From the NCBI RefSeq assembly GCF_918698245.1, contig NZ_CAKKMS010000008.1:181674-245673 (forward strand): a stretch of 64,000 bases of DNA, written 5' to 3'. This stretch comes from Pedobacter sp. Bi126 (GTDB lineage Bacteria; Bacteroidota; Bacteroidia; Sphingobacteriales; Sphingobacteriaceae). Positions within the stretch are counted from its first letter, which is position 1, and each line of letters starts with the position of its first letter. Made by a program: the position numbers and the translations under genes. Shown here one piece after another: positions 17,655-25,902 of the stretch. The notes beneath the pieces are model-generated. The model searched no databases. It was not told where the DNA came from and worked only from the letters and a program-made list of their open reading frames with translations.

Positions 17655-18824
17655 TTATCTTACTATAACGATGATCCTCCTTTCTTCAGTTACAAACCGA
17701 ACTTTATCTGTTAATTCAATATTTCTAAGAAGGCTTTTAAGACCTTTTGAGCGCGAATAATTTCCATCAAAATTAACTCCCGATACATCACCTTTATATT
17801 CAACATCTACATCATACCACCGTGATATCTTTTTCATGATCGAGCTGATGTTTTCATTATTGAAAATAAACATATCATTTTTCCAGGCCATTACCTCTTC
17901 CAGGTCCGCAGGCACAACCTTTAAGTTATTCTGCAGGTCATTGACAGCCATCTGTCCAGGTTTGATCAGAATTGATGACTTTTTGTAATTAATTTTTACA
18001 GACCCTTCAAGTAGGGTGGTCATAATATCCCCCTCACCGCTGAAAGCAGTAATATTGAAATGTGTACCTAGAACCTCTACTACCTGTTTTCCATTCACAT
18101 CAACCTTGAAAGGCATTTCTCTGTTCTTTGCTACTTCAAAATAGGCTTCCCCGGTAAGAAGAACCTTACGCTCCCCACCAGCAAATACTGTGGGAAAGCT
18201 TAACGATGAGGAAGAATTCAGCCATACCCGGGTACCATCGGGAAGGGTGATATCATATTTACCGCCCCGCGGAATGGTAATCTTGTTCAGAACACCATTT
18301 TTTTGGTTTACGCCATTGGAAGAAACGATGAGTCCATTGCCTGATTTGGAGATCGCAGTATTTCCATGCTTGCTGATCACACCGTTTGCAGAGCCATCGA
18401 GTTTAATGCTTTCACCGGTCGACAACGTTAATACTGCATTTGCCGAACCTGGTAATATATCTTTGTCCTTGGCTTCCTTCTTTTTGACAAGTACGGTACC
18501 TTGTTTAGATTTTTCTGTTTTAAAAACACCCCTCCCCAAATAAATTACCAGTAAGAGCGATGCTGCTAATGCTGCTGCAGCCTGCCAGCTTAGGCCTCTG
18601 ATGCCAAAGAAGGTTTTTGCCGGTGACTGCGCGCTGATACTGTGATGAAGCCTTGTTCTTAAGATTTTACCTAAACGCTCCTCTTCTCCTGCTGTAACGG
18701 AAAGGCCTGAAAGCCCTTGAGCATCTTGATAAGCCAAAAGCGTAGTTTCTTCTTCGGGCGTAATTGTTCCGTTCAGGTATTTCTCACAAAGGGAAAGATA
18801 TTGGTCTTCTGTCATACCGGGCAA
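17655..18824 (-). CDS. FecR-family anti-sigma factor
   Basis: Inner-membrane anti-sigma protein of 389 residues. The cytoplasmic N-terminus (about 1-80) would bind the ECF sigma factor; one transmembrane helix lies at about 85-103 (WQAAAALAASLLLVIYLG). The periplasmic FecR domain follows, with IPRGGKYDITLPDGTRVWLNS and the GEAYFEV strand, and then a C-terminal DUF4974-type domain (FNNENISSIMKKISRWYDVDVEY). It would relay the SusC STN-domain signal to the sigma factor. It lies upstream of SusC on the same strand and is divergent from the sigma gene with 172 bases between. Confidence 0.94.
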   Translation of the reverse strand: MPGMTEDQYLSLCEKYLNGTITPEEETTLLAYQDAQGLSGLSVTAGEEERLGKILRTRLHHSISAQSPAKTFFGIRGLSWQAAAALAASLLLVIYLGRGVFKTEKSKQGTVLVKKKEAKDKDILPGSANAVLTLSTGESIKLDGSANGVISKHGNTAISKSGNGLIVSSNGVNQKNGVLNKITIPRGGKYDITLPDGTRVWLNSSSSLSFPTVFAGGERKVLLTGEAYFEVAKNREMPFKVDVNGKQVVEVLGTHFNITAFSGEGDIMTTLLEGSVKINYKKSSILIKPGQMAVNDLQNNLKVVPADLEEVMAWKNDMFIFNNENISSIMKKISRWYDVDVEYKGDVSGVNFDGNYSRSKGLKSLLRNIELTDKVRFVTEERRIIVIVR

Positions 18825-18996
18825 GTAGGGTTTAAATTTGGTCCTTTAATATATAGACACGGATTGTGATTGCCACACACATAAAAAAAATAAAAAAATT
18901 AAAGTTTAATAAAACAAGCTGTTCAGAGTCGAATATCATAGTGTGCAGCGATTTTTTATTTCGATTTTAAATCATAGCTTTATTTGAAACAAACTT

Positions 18997-19593
18997 ATGC
19001 CAACCAGCGATCATACGGACCCCGAATTATTGCAGCTTATACTTTTAGATGATGAAAAAGCATTCAACGCCCTGTTTGATCGCTATTGGTCGAAAGTGTA
19101 TGCAGTGTGTTACCGGTATGTCAAAGACGAGGAAGCGGCGCTTGAGATTACCCATGATATATTCCTTAACATCTGGAAGAGAAGGCATGAGTTGAATATC
19201 GGCTCATTTAAGAACTATGTACTCACCAGTGCCAGTTACCGTGGGATCAGAAAAAAACAGGAGCTAAAAGCAGTGCCCATAAATTATATCGAGGATTACA
19301 GCCAGAATGAACATACTTTTGCGCTGGGTAATCTTTCAACCACCAATAAAGGAGAAGAAAAAATTGGGCAAGAAGAATTCGATGAAAAGATTATGTTAAT
19401 GCTCAACGAACTGCCAAAAAGGTGCCGGGAGATTTACCTGCTGAGCAGAAAGGAAAACCTGAGTATCATTGAGATTGCCGTGAAACTGAATATTTCAAAA
19501 CGCACAGTGGAGAACCAACTTACTACTGCCTTAAAACACCTGAGGCAATACCTCAAATATTCAGGGATTCTTTTGATTCTGATGCAAAGATAG
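18997..19593 (+). CDS. ECF RNA polymerase sigma factor
   Basis: Sigma-70 family extracytoplasmic-function factor of 198 residues, typical of the Bacteroidota FecI-like group. The region 2 helix is seen in FNALFDRYWSKVYAVCYRYV and LEITHDIFLNIWKRR; region 4 (about 130-190) has LPKRCREIYLLSRKENLSIIEIAVKLNISKRTVENQ with a helix-turn-helix. The linker is short, with no extra domain. It is divergent from the FecR gene and likely directs transcription of the SusC/SusD genes, and perhaps itself, when FecR is triggered. The SusCD substrate would be the inducer. Confidence 0.95.
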   Translation: MPTSDHTDPELLQLILLDDEKAFNALFDRYWSKVYAVCYRYVKDEEAALEITHDIFLNIWKRRHELNIGSFKNYVLTSASYRGIRKKQELKAVPINYIEDYSQNEHTFALGNLSTTNKGEEKIGQEEFDEKIMLMLNELPKRCREIYLLSRKENLSIIEIAVKLNISKRTVENQLTTALKHLRQYLKYSGILLILMQR

Positions 19594-19676
19594 ACGCATG
19601 GCGCTCTGGCTATATATTGATTAAGAGTGTTTCTTCACTTTATTCACAGATGAGCTAATTTGGTGCAAAGAAGAAT

Positions 19677-19700
19677 CCAGAACAGCCAAGGCTGTTCTGG
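19677..19700. terminator. Perfect dyad downstream of the sigma gene
   Basis: CCAGAACAGCC and its complement are separated by only two bases, giving an 11-bp perfect dyad 84 bases after the sigma stop. The T-tract expected for a plus-strand terminator is absent (A-run instead), so it may work poorly as one. Confidence 0.4.
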
Positions 19701-19949
19701 AAAAAAACTTACTGATTCCTAGTGAATATTTTATCTTTCATTGTCCTATATTCAAGAAATCAATATAATAAATTATTTAGATCTGAATCTTAAAGTTGCT
19801 TTTGCGTAAAGTCAAATTATATAAACCTGACTTTTTTAGTAGAAATGTCAGTTAAAAGAAATAATAGTGTCATCAGTAATGTTTCCAGTATCATTGGATT
19901 AGTTTTTGCCTAGACTTAGGTAACTTATTATTCGAAGATTACTCCTATT

Positions 19950-20151
19950 ATGAAAAAGGCATTCCCATATATTCTGGCTACAGCGATCTCCATTATTGCT
20001 ATTTTTTCTTCTTTTAAACTAGCTGATCCAGAGCTGGGTATTTCTACGGCATTACTAACCTGGACTGGCTGCCTTTGGATCATATCTACAAGTAGAAAAA
20101 ATAACCGTTGTCTCTCCAGGTAAAGATCCAACTAAAATAAAGGCAATCTGA
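19950..20151 (+). pseudogene. Frameshifted small exported or membrane protein gene
   Basis: An ATG at 19950 opens a 57-codon frame (stop at 20121-20123) that starts MKKAFPYILATAISIIAIFSS, a convincing signal-anchor or signal peptide. Beyond residue 30 the protein-like sequence continues better in other frames: YFYGITNLDWLPLDHIYK in the frame from 20036, then VEKITVVSPGKDPTKIKAI in the frame ending TGA at 20149-20151. Two small indels, near 20037 and near 20090, would join these into one exported protein of about 67 residues. It is therefore either a decayed gene or affected by sequence errors. The alternative is a genuine 57-residue membrane peptide. No family is recognised. Confidence 0.4.
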
Positions 20152-20346
20152 GATGAAAATGTTAAACGTTTAACTTATTGGCAAACGGATCTAATGCTCA
20201 GTTGATCGATTTGGCACTAGTGACTAACGCCACAAATAAAACATCATTTTGCAAAAAAAATAATCAGTATTTTCGATATCAAAAAGCCAGGCCTATAGAA
20301 AACCAGAAATCTGGAATCGGTCCCCAAACCGCATCCAGTTTTAAAA

Positions 20347-20958
20347 ATGCGTATGAACATTTTCAGGTTACCTTGCTCACTCTTCTTTATCACCATCATT
20401 CTTGTCAATTGCAATAACAAAATTGCCGAGCAATGGGACGAGGTAACCGTTAATCATTCGCTTTCCAAGGATAAAACCTTTGCTCAAATGGGCTTACAGC
20501 CGGAGATAATGCCTTATCCCGGGCAGGACAGCACACTAAAGCGCAGCAGCGAAGTAGCTTTTTTGGTCAGGGAAGGCCCGAGCCGGCAAGATCCACCAGG
20601 TACCAAGGACAATAACTGCGAAGCCTTCTTTATGGGCACAGATACCCTGCACATCCACATTGGCCTTAACGGACTTTTGGGCGGATCTGGATTCAGAATC
20701 AAATACCACAACAACCGCTTTTATACTGAAGGCTACCGCTATTCTGATATGGTCTATCAGGGAAAAGTGGATGAGCCATTACATTGGGTAGTTTATCAAA
20801 AACTTAGCCTTGACAAATCCAGTTATAACATCGGGGACAGCCTTTATGGTTATATTGATTTTAAAGCCATGGAACGGAATGAAATTGGTGATACCCTCAC
20901 CTACAGCGGTCACGGTAAATTCCGCACCAGCGTTATCAAAAAACAGATTATATTCTGA
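20347..20958 (+). CDS. Uncharacterised lipoprotein (about 203 aa)
   Basis: Protein of 203 residues (201 if the second ATG at 20353 is used). The N-terminal hydrophobic segment ends in ILVNC followed by NNK, a lipobox, so it should be a lipoprotein. The mature part has no motif I recognise; it contains an HIHIGLNGLLGGSGF segment and a C-terminal beta-rich region (YNIGDSLYGYIDFKAMER, YSGHGKFRTSV). Codon use is consistent throughout. The genes on both sides are remnants, so no operon context helps. The product is unknown. Confidence 0.75.
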   Translation: MRMNIFRLPCSLFFITIILVNCNNKIAEQWDEVTVNHSLSKDKTFAQMGLQPEIMPYPGQDSTLKRSSEVAFLVREGPSRQDPPGTKDNNCEAFFMGTDTLHIHIGLNGLLGGSGFRIKYHNNRFYTEGYRYSDMVYQGKVDEPLHWVVYQKLSLDKSSYNIGDSLYGYIDFKAMERNEIGDTLTYSGHGKFRTSVIKKQIIF

Positions 20959-21077
20959 TTGATTACGATCTGCTGTTCACCGATATTATTTTATTCGGCT
21001 CAAGGTGGCTCCGTTGACTAATCTACGCAGAAATGAAAAATGAAACTGAATCTTAACACTTAATCAATAAGTTAGAA

Positions 21078-21266
21078 ATGCTTTCCAAGATACATTGGTG
21101 GCTAATGAGAAATGAAGGGATGTGCAACAACGTACTGAACCGTTCAAAAGAGAAAGGAGTTAAGCGGGTTGTTGTAATGGCCGGAGCAAACCATCGCAAA
21201 TATATGCAGGACATTTTCGAAAAGATGCCCGGGGTAATTGTCAGAAACATTAATGAGGTCAAATAG
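21078..21266 (+). pseudogene. C-terminal remnant of a TraB/DUF5694-like protein
   Basis: A 62-codon open frame encodes WWLMRNEGMCNNVL, then KRVVVMAGANHRKYMQDIF. This matches my recollection of the end of the DUF5694/TraB-like group, where W..RN..M..N is followed by a hydrophobic strand, G..H and a final helix. Full-length members are several times longer. The part upstream is absent, with an in-frame stop at 21054-21056. It is therefore most likely a truncated relic, although translation from the ATG at 21078 cannot be excluded. Confidence 0.45.
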
Positions 21267-21398
21267 TTTTACCGGAAAACAGTGGGACGAATGTACCATG
21301 TCACCACGGAAAGCATTTCTTTTCTTAATTATTTATATCTGGCCAGGTTACCATTAATTCCATACGCTTTAACCAAAAGCCTTTTTTATAATATTCAA

Positions 21399-21671
21399 TC
21401 AGTATTCAACCATTTCATTATCCAGAAAGCAGTACATCCACCGTTCTCCAGGTTCTGATGAGATGATAACAGGATGTTTTTCTGCCCGGCAATGATGAGA
21501 CATGTGTTGCATTGGCGATGAATCACAGCATAAGGTAATGCCACAAGTTTGGCAGGTACGAAGATGCACCCAATCTGTACCTTGTTTTATACAGGTTTCA
21601 CAAACACGTTCTTTTGCAGTTTTTAATTCTTTTACAGCCTCAATGTGGCTGCAGATGCTGTTGTTTTCCAT
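21399..21671 (-). CDS. UBP-type zinc finger protein
   Basis: Small cytoplasmic protein of 90 residues consisting almost entirely of a ubiquitin-hydrolase-type (ZnF-UBP) zinc finger. The metal ligands are visible in order: C7/H9, C24 and C27 in CETC, C40 and C43 in CQTC, C48/C49, then the His cluster in MQHMSHHC and EKH. Eukaryotic ZnF-UBP domains bind the free C-terminus of ubiquitin; the role of bacterial versions is unknown. The ATG lies two bases after the stop of the flavoprotein gene, so the two are co-transcribed and may act together in a redox or protein-modification process. Confidence 0.88.
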   Translation of the reverse strand: MENNSICSHIEAVKELKTAKERVCETCIKQGTDWVHLRTCQTCGITLCCDSSPMQHMSHHCRAEKHPVIISSEPGERWMYCFLDNEMVEY

Positions 21672-21673
21672 AA

Positions 21674-22918
21674 TTACAATTTTGATAAATATTGATGAAC
21701 CTGAGTTACTGCCATGGCACCTTCGCCTACCGCTGATGCAACCCGCTTTACCGAATTAAACCTGACATCACCAGCAGCAAAAGAGCCCGGAACACTGGTT
21801 TCTAAATGATAAGGCGGCCGTTCCAGCTCCCAACACATCTTATATTGATCCAAACTAAGCAGATCGTTACCTGTATAAAGGTATCCATTTCTATCCCTGC
21901 AGATTGCAGTTTCAACAGCCCATTCGGTATTGGGTTTCCCACCTATACAGATGAATAATTTTGAGGTATCGTGCCATGCCTCTGTTCCATCCTGACTGTT
22001 TACAATTTTGATGCGCTGTAAATAATCATCACCTTCCAGTGCCGCTACTTCAGCATAATACAGGACATGAATATTCTTAATCGATGCTATCCGCTGAATC
22101 AGGTATTCAGATAGGGTATCTGCAAGATTACCTTTTCGGATCACCATGAAAACGCGTTTGGCAAAGCCAGAAAAATAGGTCGCAGCCTGTCCGGCAGAGT
22201 TTCCGCCGCCAACAATATAAAGGTCTTTATCCTGACAGAAAAAAGCCTCACTTGCACCAGCACCATAATAAACTCCTTTATGAAAAAACCGGTCCTCATC
22301 AGGGAGATTCAATCTGGCATACTCCACTCCTGTTGCACAAATATTTGTTTTAGCGACCAGCTTTTCGCCGGTAGCAAAATCTACATGGATTCTATTATCA
22401 TAAAACGAGCCTTTGATCCCCTCCTTTAAAAGCAAAATCTCGACACCGAATTTTAGCGCTTGCTGCCTGGCCCTTTCAGCAAGGTTTGCCCCGGATATTC
22501 CTTCAGGAAAACCCAGATAATTTTCGATCAGCGAGCTGGTACCAGCCTGTCCACCAATGGCTTCACGTTCAATCAAGATAGTTTTCAGTCCCTCTGATGC
22601 AGCATAAACCGCAGCACTTAATCCCGCAGGACCAGCACCGTAAATCGACAGATCGTATTCTGCATATTTGGGTTCGGTGATCCAGCCCAGGTTACAGGCA
22701 ATCTGTTCTAAGCTTGGATTTACGATCACTTTGCCATCAGGGAACTCTATTACAGGTTGCTTATCCGGATTATTAAATGAGGTAATTCCCTGGCCCCAGC
22801 CCAAATCATCATGCGTAATGTCGAACCATTCGAAATCGATAACACTTCGTTTTAAAAAATCTCTGATGGGGTAAATTTCAGGAGAATCTGGTTTACCATA
22901 TAGTTTAAGTTTGTTCAT
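21674..22918 (-). CDS. Thioredoxin-reductase-like flavoprotein lacking the CxxC redox pair
   Basis: FAD/NAD(P)-dependent oxidoreductase of 414 residues. Residues 1-85 resemble a glutaredoxin-like fold, but the redox site reads GKPDSPEIYPI, with no cysteines. From about 88 comes a thioredoxin-reductase fold with the FAD motif GAGPAGLSAA and GGQAG. The usual CATCDG active site is replaced by YYGAGASEAF, followed by the second dinucleotide motif GGGNSAGQAA and the C-terminal GDVRFNSVKRVASAVGEGA FAD-contact motif. Both expected dithiol centres are therefore absent, so classical thioredoxin reduction is unlikely; flavin-based NADPH oxidation with another acceptor is an inference. It sits in the middle of a three-gene operon with the ZnF-UBP protein. 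Confidence 0.9.
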   Translation of the reverse strand: MNKLKLYGKPDSPEIYPIRDFLKRSVIDFEWFDITHDDLGWGQGITSFNNPDKQPVIEFPDGKVIVNPSLEQIACNLGWITEPKYAEYDLSIYGAGPAGLSAAVYAASEGLKTILIEREAIGGQAGTSSLIENYLGFPEGISGANLAERARQQALKFGVEILLLKEGIKGSFYDNRIHVDFATGEKLVAKTNICATGVEYARLNLPDEDRFFHKGVYYGAGASEAFFCQDKDLYIVGGGNSAGQAATYFSGFAKRVFMVIRKGNLADTLSEYLIQRIASIKNIHVLYYAEVAALEGDDYLQRIKIVNSQDGTEAWHDTSKLFICIGGKPNTEWAVETAICRDRNGYLYTGNDLLSLDQYKMCWELERPPYHLETSVPGSFAAGDVRFNSVKRVASAVGEGAMAVTQVHQYLSKL

Positions 22919-22926
22919 GGGCAGTC

Positions 22927-23259
22927 CTAATCAGTTCGGGTTTTTAATTGTTTAATCACTTCATCACCGACGCTTTCAGATGAAGTTCCGTAACCGTTTA
23001 CAAAGATTCCTTTTATTTTACCATCAATAGAGGAAATGGCATAAACAATCGCCTCATCATCGGGGTCAGACTCTCCTTCAAAACGATAATGTTTATCGAT
23101 CAAAAATTGCTCGGGAGACGCCTGAATTGGGTTTTCTCCGCTACTTAACTGGCTACTTTTTAAATTGAAGTCGACAATATAACCCTGTTTAACGAGGGCA
23201 TTTACAACTTCTGAAAGTGAAGTCATTTCTCCGATATGTTTTAAATAATCGTTATCCAT
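22927..23259 (-). CDS. Conserved small protein of unknown function (110 aa)
   Basis: Soluble protein of 110 residues without signal peptide. It has an N-terminal helix (LSEVVNALVKQGYIVDF), then an EQFLIDKHYRFEGESDPDDEAIVYAISS block and GKIKGIFVNGYGT. I recall short Bacteroidota proteins with this RFEG.sDP.DE.ivYAIss..g.kG..vn.yG pattern that are sometimes labelled phosphoribosylpyrophosphate synthetase; nothing here supports that activity. It is the first gene of the operon with the flavoprotein and zinc-finger genes (8-base gap). Confidence 0.8.
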   Translation of the reverse strand: MDNDYLKHIGEMTSLSEVVNALVKQGYIVDFNLKSSQLSSGENPIQASPEQFLIDKHYRFEGESDPDDEAIVYAISSIDGKIKGIFVNGYGTSSESVGDEVIKQLKTRTD

Positions 23260-23293
23260 AATTATTTGTTCTTTTTAAATGACGTGTTAATTT

Positions 23294-23309
23294 ACCAAAA
23301 AACAAACCA
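23294..23309 (-). promoter_or_regulatory. Possible sigma54-type promoter of the flavoprotein operon
   Basis: On the minus strand the sequence reads TGGTTTGTTTTTTGGT. TGG and TTG are 11 bases apart start to start, as in the sigma54 -24/-12 consensus, and the site is 35 bases before the ATG. The -12 C of TTGC is absent, and the T-rich background weakens the call. Confidence 0.25.
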
Positions 23310-23509
23310 ACACACAACACACTGTAAAACAAAACTTTAAAAACAAATCAACAATAAATATTTACGATATAAAGTGAATTTATGATAAAATTCGGCATAT
23401 TTATTTTTTTTAAAATATAGATGAACAAAAGATAAGCTATTCAATGTATAAAAAAGCAAAAAAGAGCGGCTTAAGCTAATTTAAATGGTTATCTTTAAAT
23501 AAAAAAGCC

Positions 23510-23689
23510 ATGATAATAGACCCAAATAAAGAAGAACTTTCTGACGATAAGGAAGATGCATTAACCAGCGAGGAAGATGCGTTAAATCAAAGTACAATTA
23601 TTAGTGATGAAAGGGCCGCCGAACACGACTCGGATCTGTTGGATCAGGCAGACAAGGCCTCCCGCTCATCTTTCGAATTGGATATTTAG
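23510..23689 (+). CDS. Small acidic protein (59 aa)
   Basis: Gene of 59 codons, ATG at 23510 and TAG at 23687-23689, encoding a strongly acidic, probably disordered protein (MIIDPNKEELSDDKEDALTS, ending SSFELDI). A TATCTTTA box, close to the TAnnTTTG promoter element, lies at 23490-23497, just before the start. It has no motif I can name. It is a single-gene unit, closed by a strong hairpin at 23710-23751, and is convergent with the sigma54 activator gene. Confidence 0.7.
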   Translation: MIIDPNKEELSDDKEDALTSEEDALNQSTIISDERAAEHDSDLLDQADKASRSSFELDI

Positions 23690-23709
23690 GCCAATCGTTA
23701 TAACAGGAA

Positions 23710-23751
23710 AAATGGCGATATCTTTGGAAATTCCAGGAGATATCGCCATTT
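23710..23751. terminator. Bidirectional hairpin between convergent genes
   Basis: Perfect 14-bp stem (AAATGGCGATATCT at 23710-23723 with its complement at 23738-23751) and a 14-base loop. It sits between the convergent small acidic gene and the sigma54 activator, and may terminate both; no long T-tract follows on either strand. Confidence 0.6.
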
Positions 23752-23801
23752 CAGTAAGTATGCTCAAAAGAATAAGCACGAACACTATTGTTTCAAGATG
23801 A

Positions 23802-25490
23802 TCAATAAATGTGTTTTTTGGCCAGGCCAAGCTTTTTGATTTTCGAATTTAACGTAGTTGCCGGAACACCCAATAATTTTGCAGCGCCATGCTGACCGGA
23901 AATCCGCCCGTTACATAACGCTAATACAGTGAATATATGCTCGCGTTCATTTTCAAATATGGTTTTAACAGACCTGGCTGACGATATGGATTGTTTGTTA
24001 TTCTCCGGAATTTCGATATCCTTAATCACATTACCCTCTGCCATTACCACCTGCCTTTCGATGAGGTGCTCCAATTCTCTTACATTCCCAGGCCAGCTGT
24101 AAGCCATCATCGTGGAAATTGCCTTTTTTGAAAATCCATGAAGATTTCGATTCGACTTTTTGGCGAATTTCGCCAGGAAAAAAGTAGCCAACAAAGGTAT
24201 ATCCGGTTTTCGATTTCGAAGTGGAGGCAATGAAACCGGAAAAACATTTAACCTGTAATATAAATCACGCCTAAACCGCCCCGCCTCCACTTCTTCTAAA
24301 AGATTTCTGTTGGTGGCCGAGATGATGCGCACATCAGTCACAATAGTTGTTTTGCCCCCAACACGTTCTATTTCTTTTTCCTGTAAAACACGAAGCAATT
24401 TAACTTGTAAATCGAGTGGTAACTCCCCAATTTCATCCAGAAAGATTGTACCCTTATGCGCTTGTTCAAACTTCCCGATCCGTCTTTCTGTAGCGCCCGT
24501 AAAGCTTCCTTTCTCATGACCAAAAAGTTCAGATTCGATTAAATTAGGTGGAATGGCGGCACAGTTGACCTTAACCATTGTTTTTTTGCTTCTTGAAGAC
24601 CCATCGTGAACGGCTTTGGCGATCAGCTCTTTCCCCGTTCCGGTTTCGCCCAAAATTAAAACTGTAGTTTCGGTAGCAGAAATCCGGTTGAGCAGTCTGT
24701 AAACATCTTTCATTTCAGGGCTACAGCCAATAATTTCAGGATGTGCGAGGATTTCAGATGATTCTTTTGGCTCAAAAATCAGGTATTCAGCAAGCTGCGC
24801 ACTTAGTTTTTCAATTTCCTTTTCTAACTGTTTAATTTTCTCCTCAGCAAAGGCTGATATTTCAGACCCATTTATAATTTGAGAGGCATCTGACCTTGCA
24901 AAACCAGGGCCGTTTACATTTTTTTCTTCAATTGTAGCGAGCAGTCCCGCTATGAAATCGGCAATGTTACAGCAAAAAGTCAATCCTTCCGCACTTAATT
25001 CGCGTTTTTGATTATGAAGTTCGAAAGTACCCAGTATGCGGCCGTTGTGCGTTAAAGGTATATAACAATGAAAATGATATTCTGTAGGATGGTTAGCTAA
25101 GCAATGGTTCTCGCCAAAATCAGCGATCCAGTCTTGCCTCGACTTAAGCACCGGAAAATCAAATCCCGAAATTTCTTTTGTAACAAGCGAAAGACTGGTC
25201 GGATCGGAAATAATTTCTGTACAGGATATTTTGCCTAAAATAGCCTCTGTGAGATATGCTCTTGTAATGTGGTCCATTTCATCGTTATAAAGAATCAATG
25301 CAGCACAATCAATAGAAAATAATGGATTTAGTTTAGAAAATATACCTTGAAATAGTTCCTTTAAACTAAAGTCCTTTTCTTGTTCCCCTACAATTTCTGC
25401 CCGCGCTGCAAAATAAGAATTGGCGTGAGGCTGAACATCATTGCCATAAACATTGGCTACGGAGCGATAATCTGATTCCTGCTTTCTCAT
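23802..25490 (-). CDS. GAF-domain sigma54-dependent transcriptional activator
   Basis: Enhancer-binding protein of 562 residues. Residues about 30-200 form a GAF-like sensory domain, followed by a coiled linker (about 215-240). The AAA+ sigma54-interaction domain has Walker A GETGTGKE, the GAFTGA loop in the variant form GSFTGA, Walker B TIFLDEIGEL and the R-finger region FRRDLYYRLNVF. A Fis-type helix-turn-helix ends the protein (HGAAKLLGVPATTLNSKIKKLG). It hydrolyses ATP to open sigma54-RNA polymerase promoters. It is a paralog of the activator at 40542, with almost the same C-terminal HTH. It stands alone, between the acidic-protein gene and a 412-base spacer. Confidence 0.94.
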   Translation of the reverse strand: MRKQESDYRSVANVYGNDVQPHANSYFAARAEIVGEQEKDFSLKELFQGIFSKLNPLFSIDCAALILYNDEMDHITRAYLTEAILGKISCTEIISDPTSLSLVTKEISGFDFPVLKSRQDWIADFGENHCLANHPTEYHFHCYIPLTHNGRILGTFELHNQKRELSAEGLTFCCNIADFIAGLLATIEEKNVNGPGFARSDASQIINGSEISAFAEEKIKQLEKEIEKLSAQLAEYLIFEPKESSEILAHPEIIGCSPEMKDVYRLLNRISATETTVLILGETGTGKELIAKAVHDGSSRSKKTMVKVNCAAIPPNLIESELFGHEKGSFTGATERRIGKFEQAHKGTIFLDEIGELPLDLQVKLLRVLQEKEIERVGGKTTIVTDVRIISATNRNLLEEVEAGRFRRDLYYRLNVFPVSLPPLRNRKPDIPLLATFFLAKFAKKSNRNLHGFSKKAISTMMAYSWPGNVRELEHLIERQVVMAEGNVIKDIEIPENNKQSISSARSVKTIFENEREHIFTVLALCNGRISGQHGAAKLLGVPATTLNSKIKKLGLAKKHIY

Positions 25491-25902
25491 TTTTTATAAT
25501 TGACCTTTCCCAAAATATTTATCCGGGAATTGGATGAATGAACTTTAACGCAATCGCAAAACGAACAACACCCGGATGATTATTCATCATCACTGAGCGT
25601 TTGAGGATTGATCCGATAAGGACTTTTTTGTTAATGTTCAAACCCGCGAATTCAAAGAATATGCCAAAGGCAAGAATATGGCGTTAATGCACTGCAATCA
25701 ATATCATGACCATAAATGACTCACGATATTTCGCTAAAAGGCGATTTTGGAAACGAAATATAGTAGAGAGAATGAGTGAGAAGATGATGGGATGAAGATT
25801 ACCACAAGGCAGTATTATATTTGGTTATTTTTACCCAGACGCTAAACCAACGGTGTTAATAGTGGATATCCGCAAAGTTATGTGCAGATATCCACCAATT
25901 GG
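25491..25902. other. Intergenic region, 412 bases
   Basis: No convincing gene. It contains a dyad near 25862-25895 (GTGGATATC and GATATCCAC) just after the hydrolase stop, possibly a terminator but without a T-tract on the minus strand. A start-less open stretch occurs on the minus strand around 25530-25690. Confidence 0.5.

Noticed and set aside
19928..20131. A 67-codon minus-strand frame
   Set aside because: It is antisense to the signal-peptide-like reading of the plus strand and has no family match.
20212..20228. A TGGCAC sequence that could be a sigma54 -24 box
   Set aside because: The -12 position reads CTAA, without TTG or GC.
25530..25690. An open stretch of about 56 codons on the minus strand reading FGIFFEFAGLNINKK and ending IHPIPG
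   Set aside because: It looks slightly protein-like, but the only ATG leaves about 23 codons and I recognise no family.
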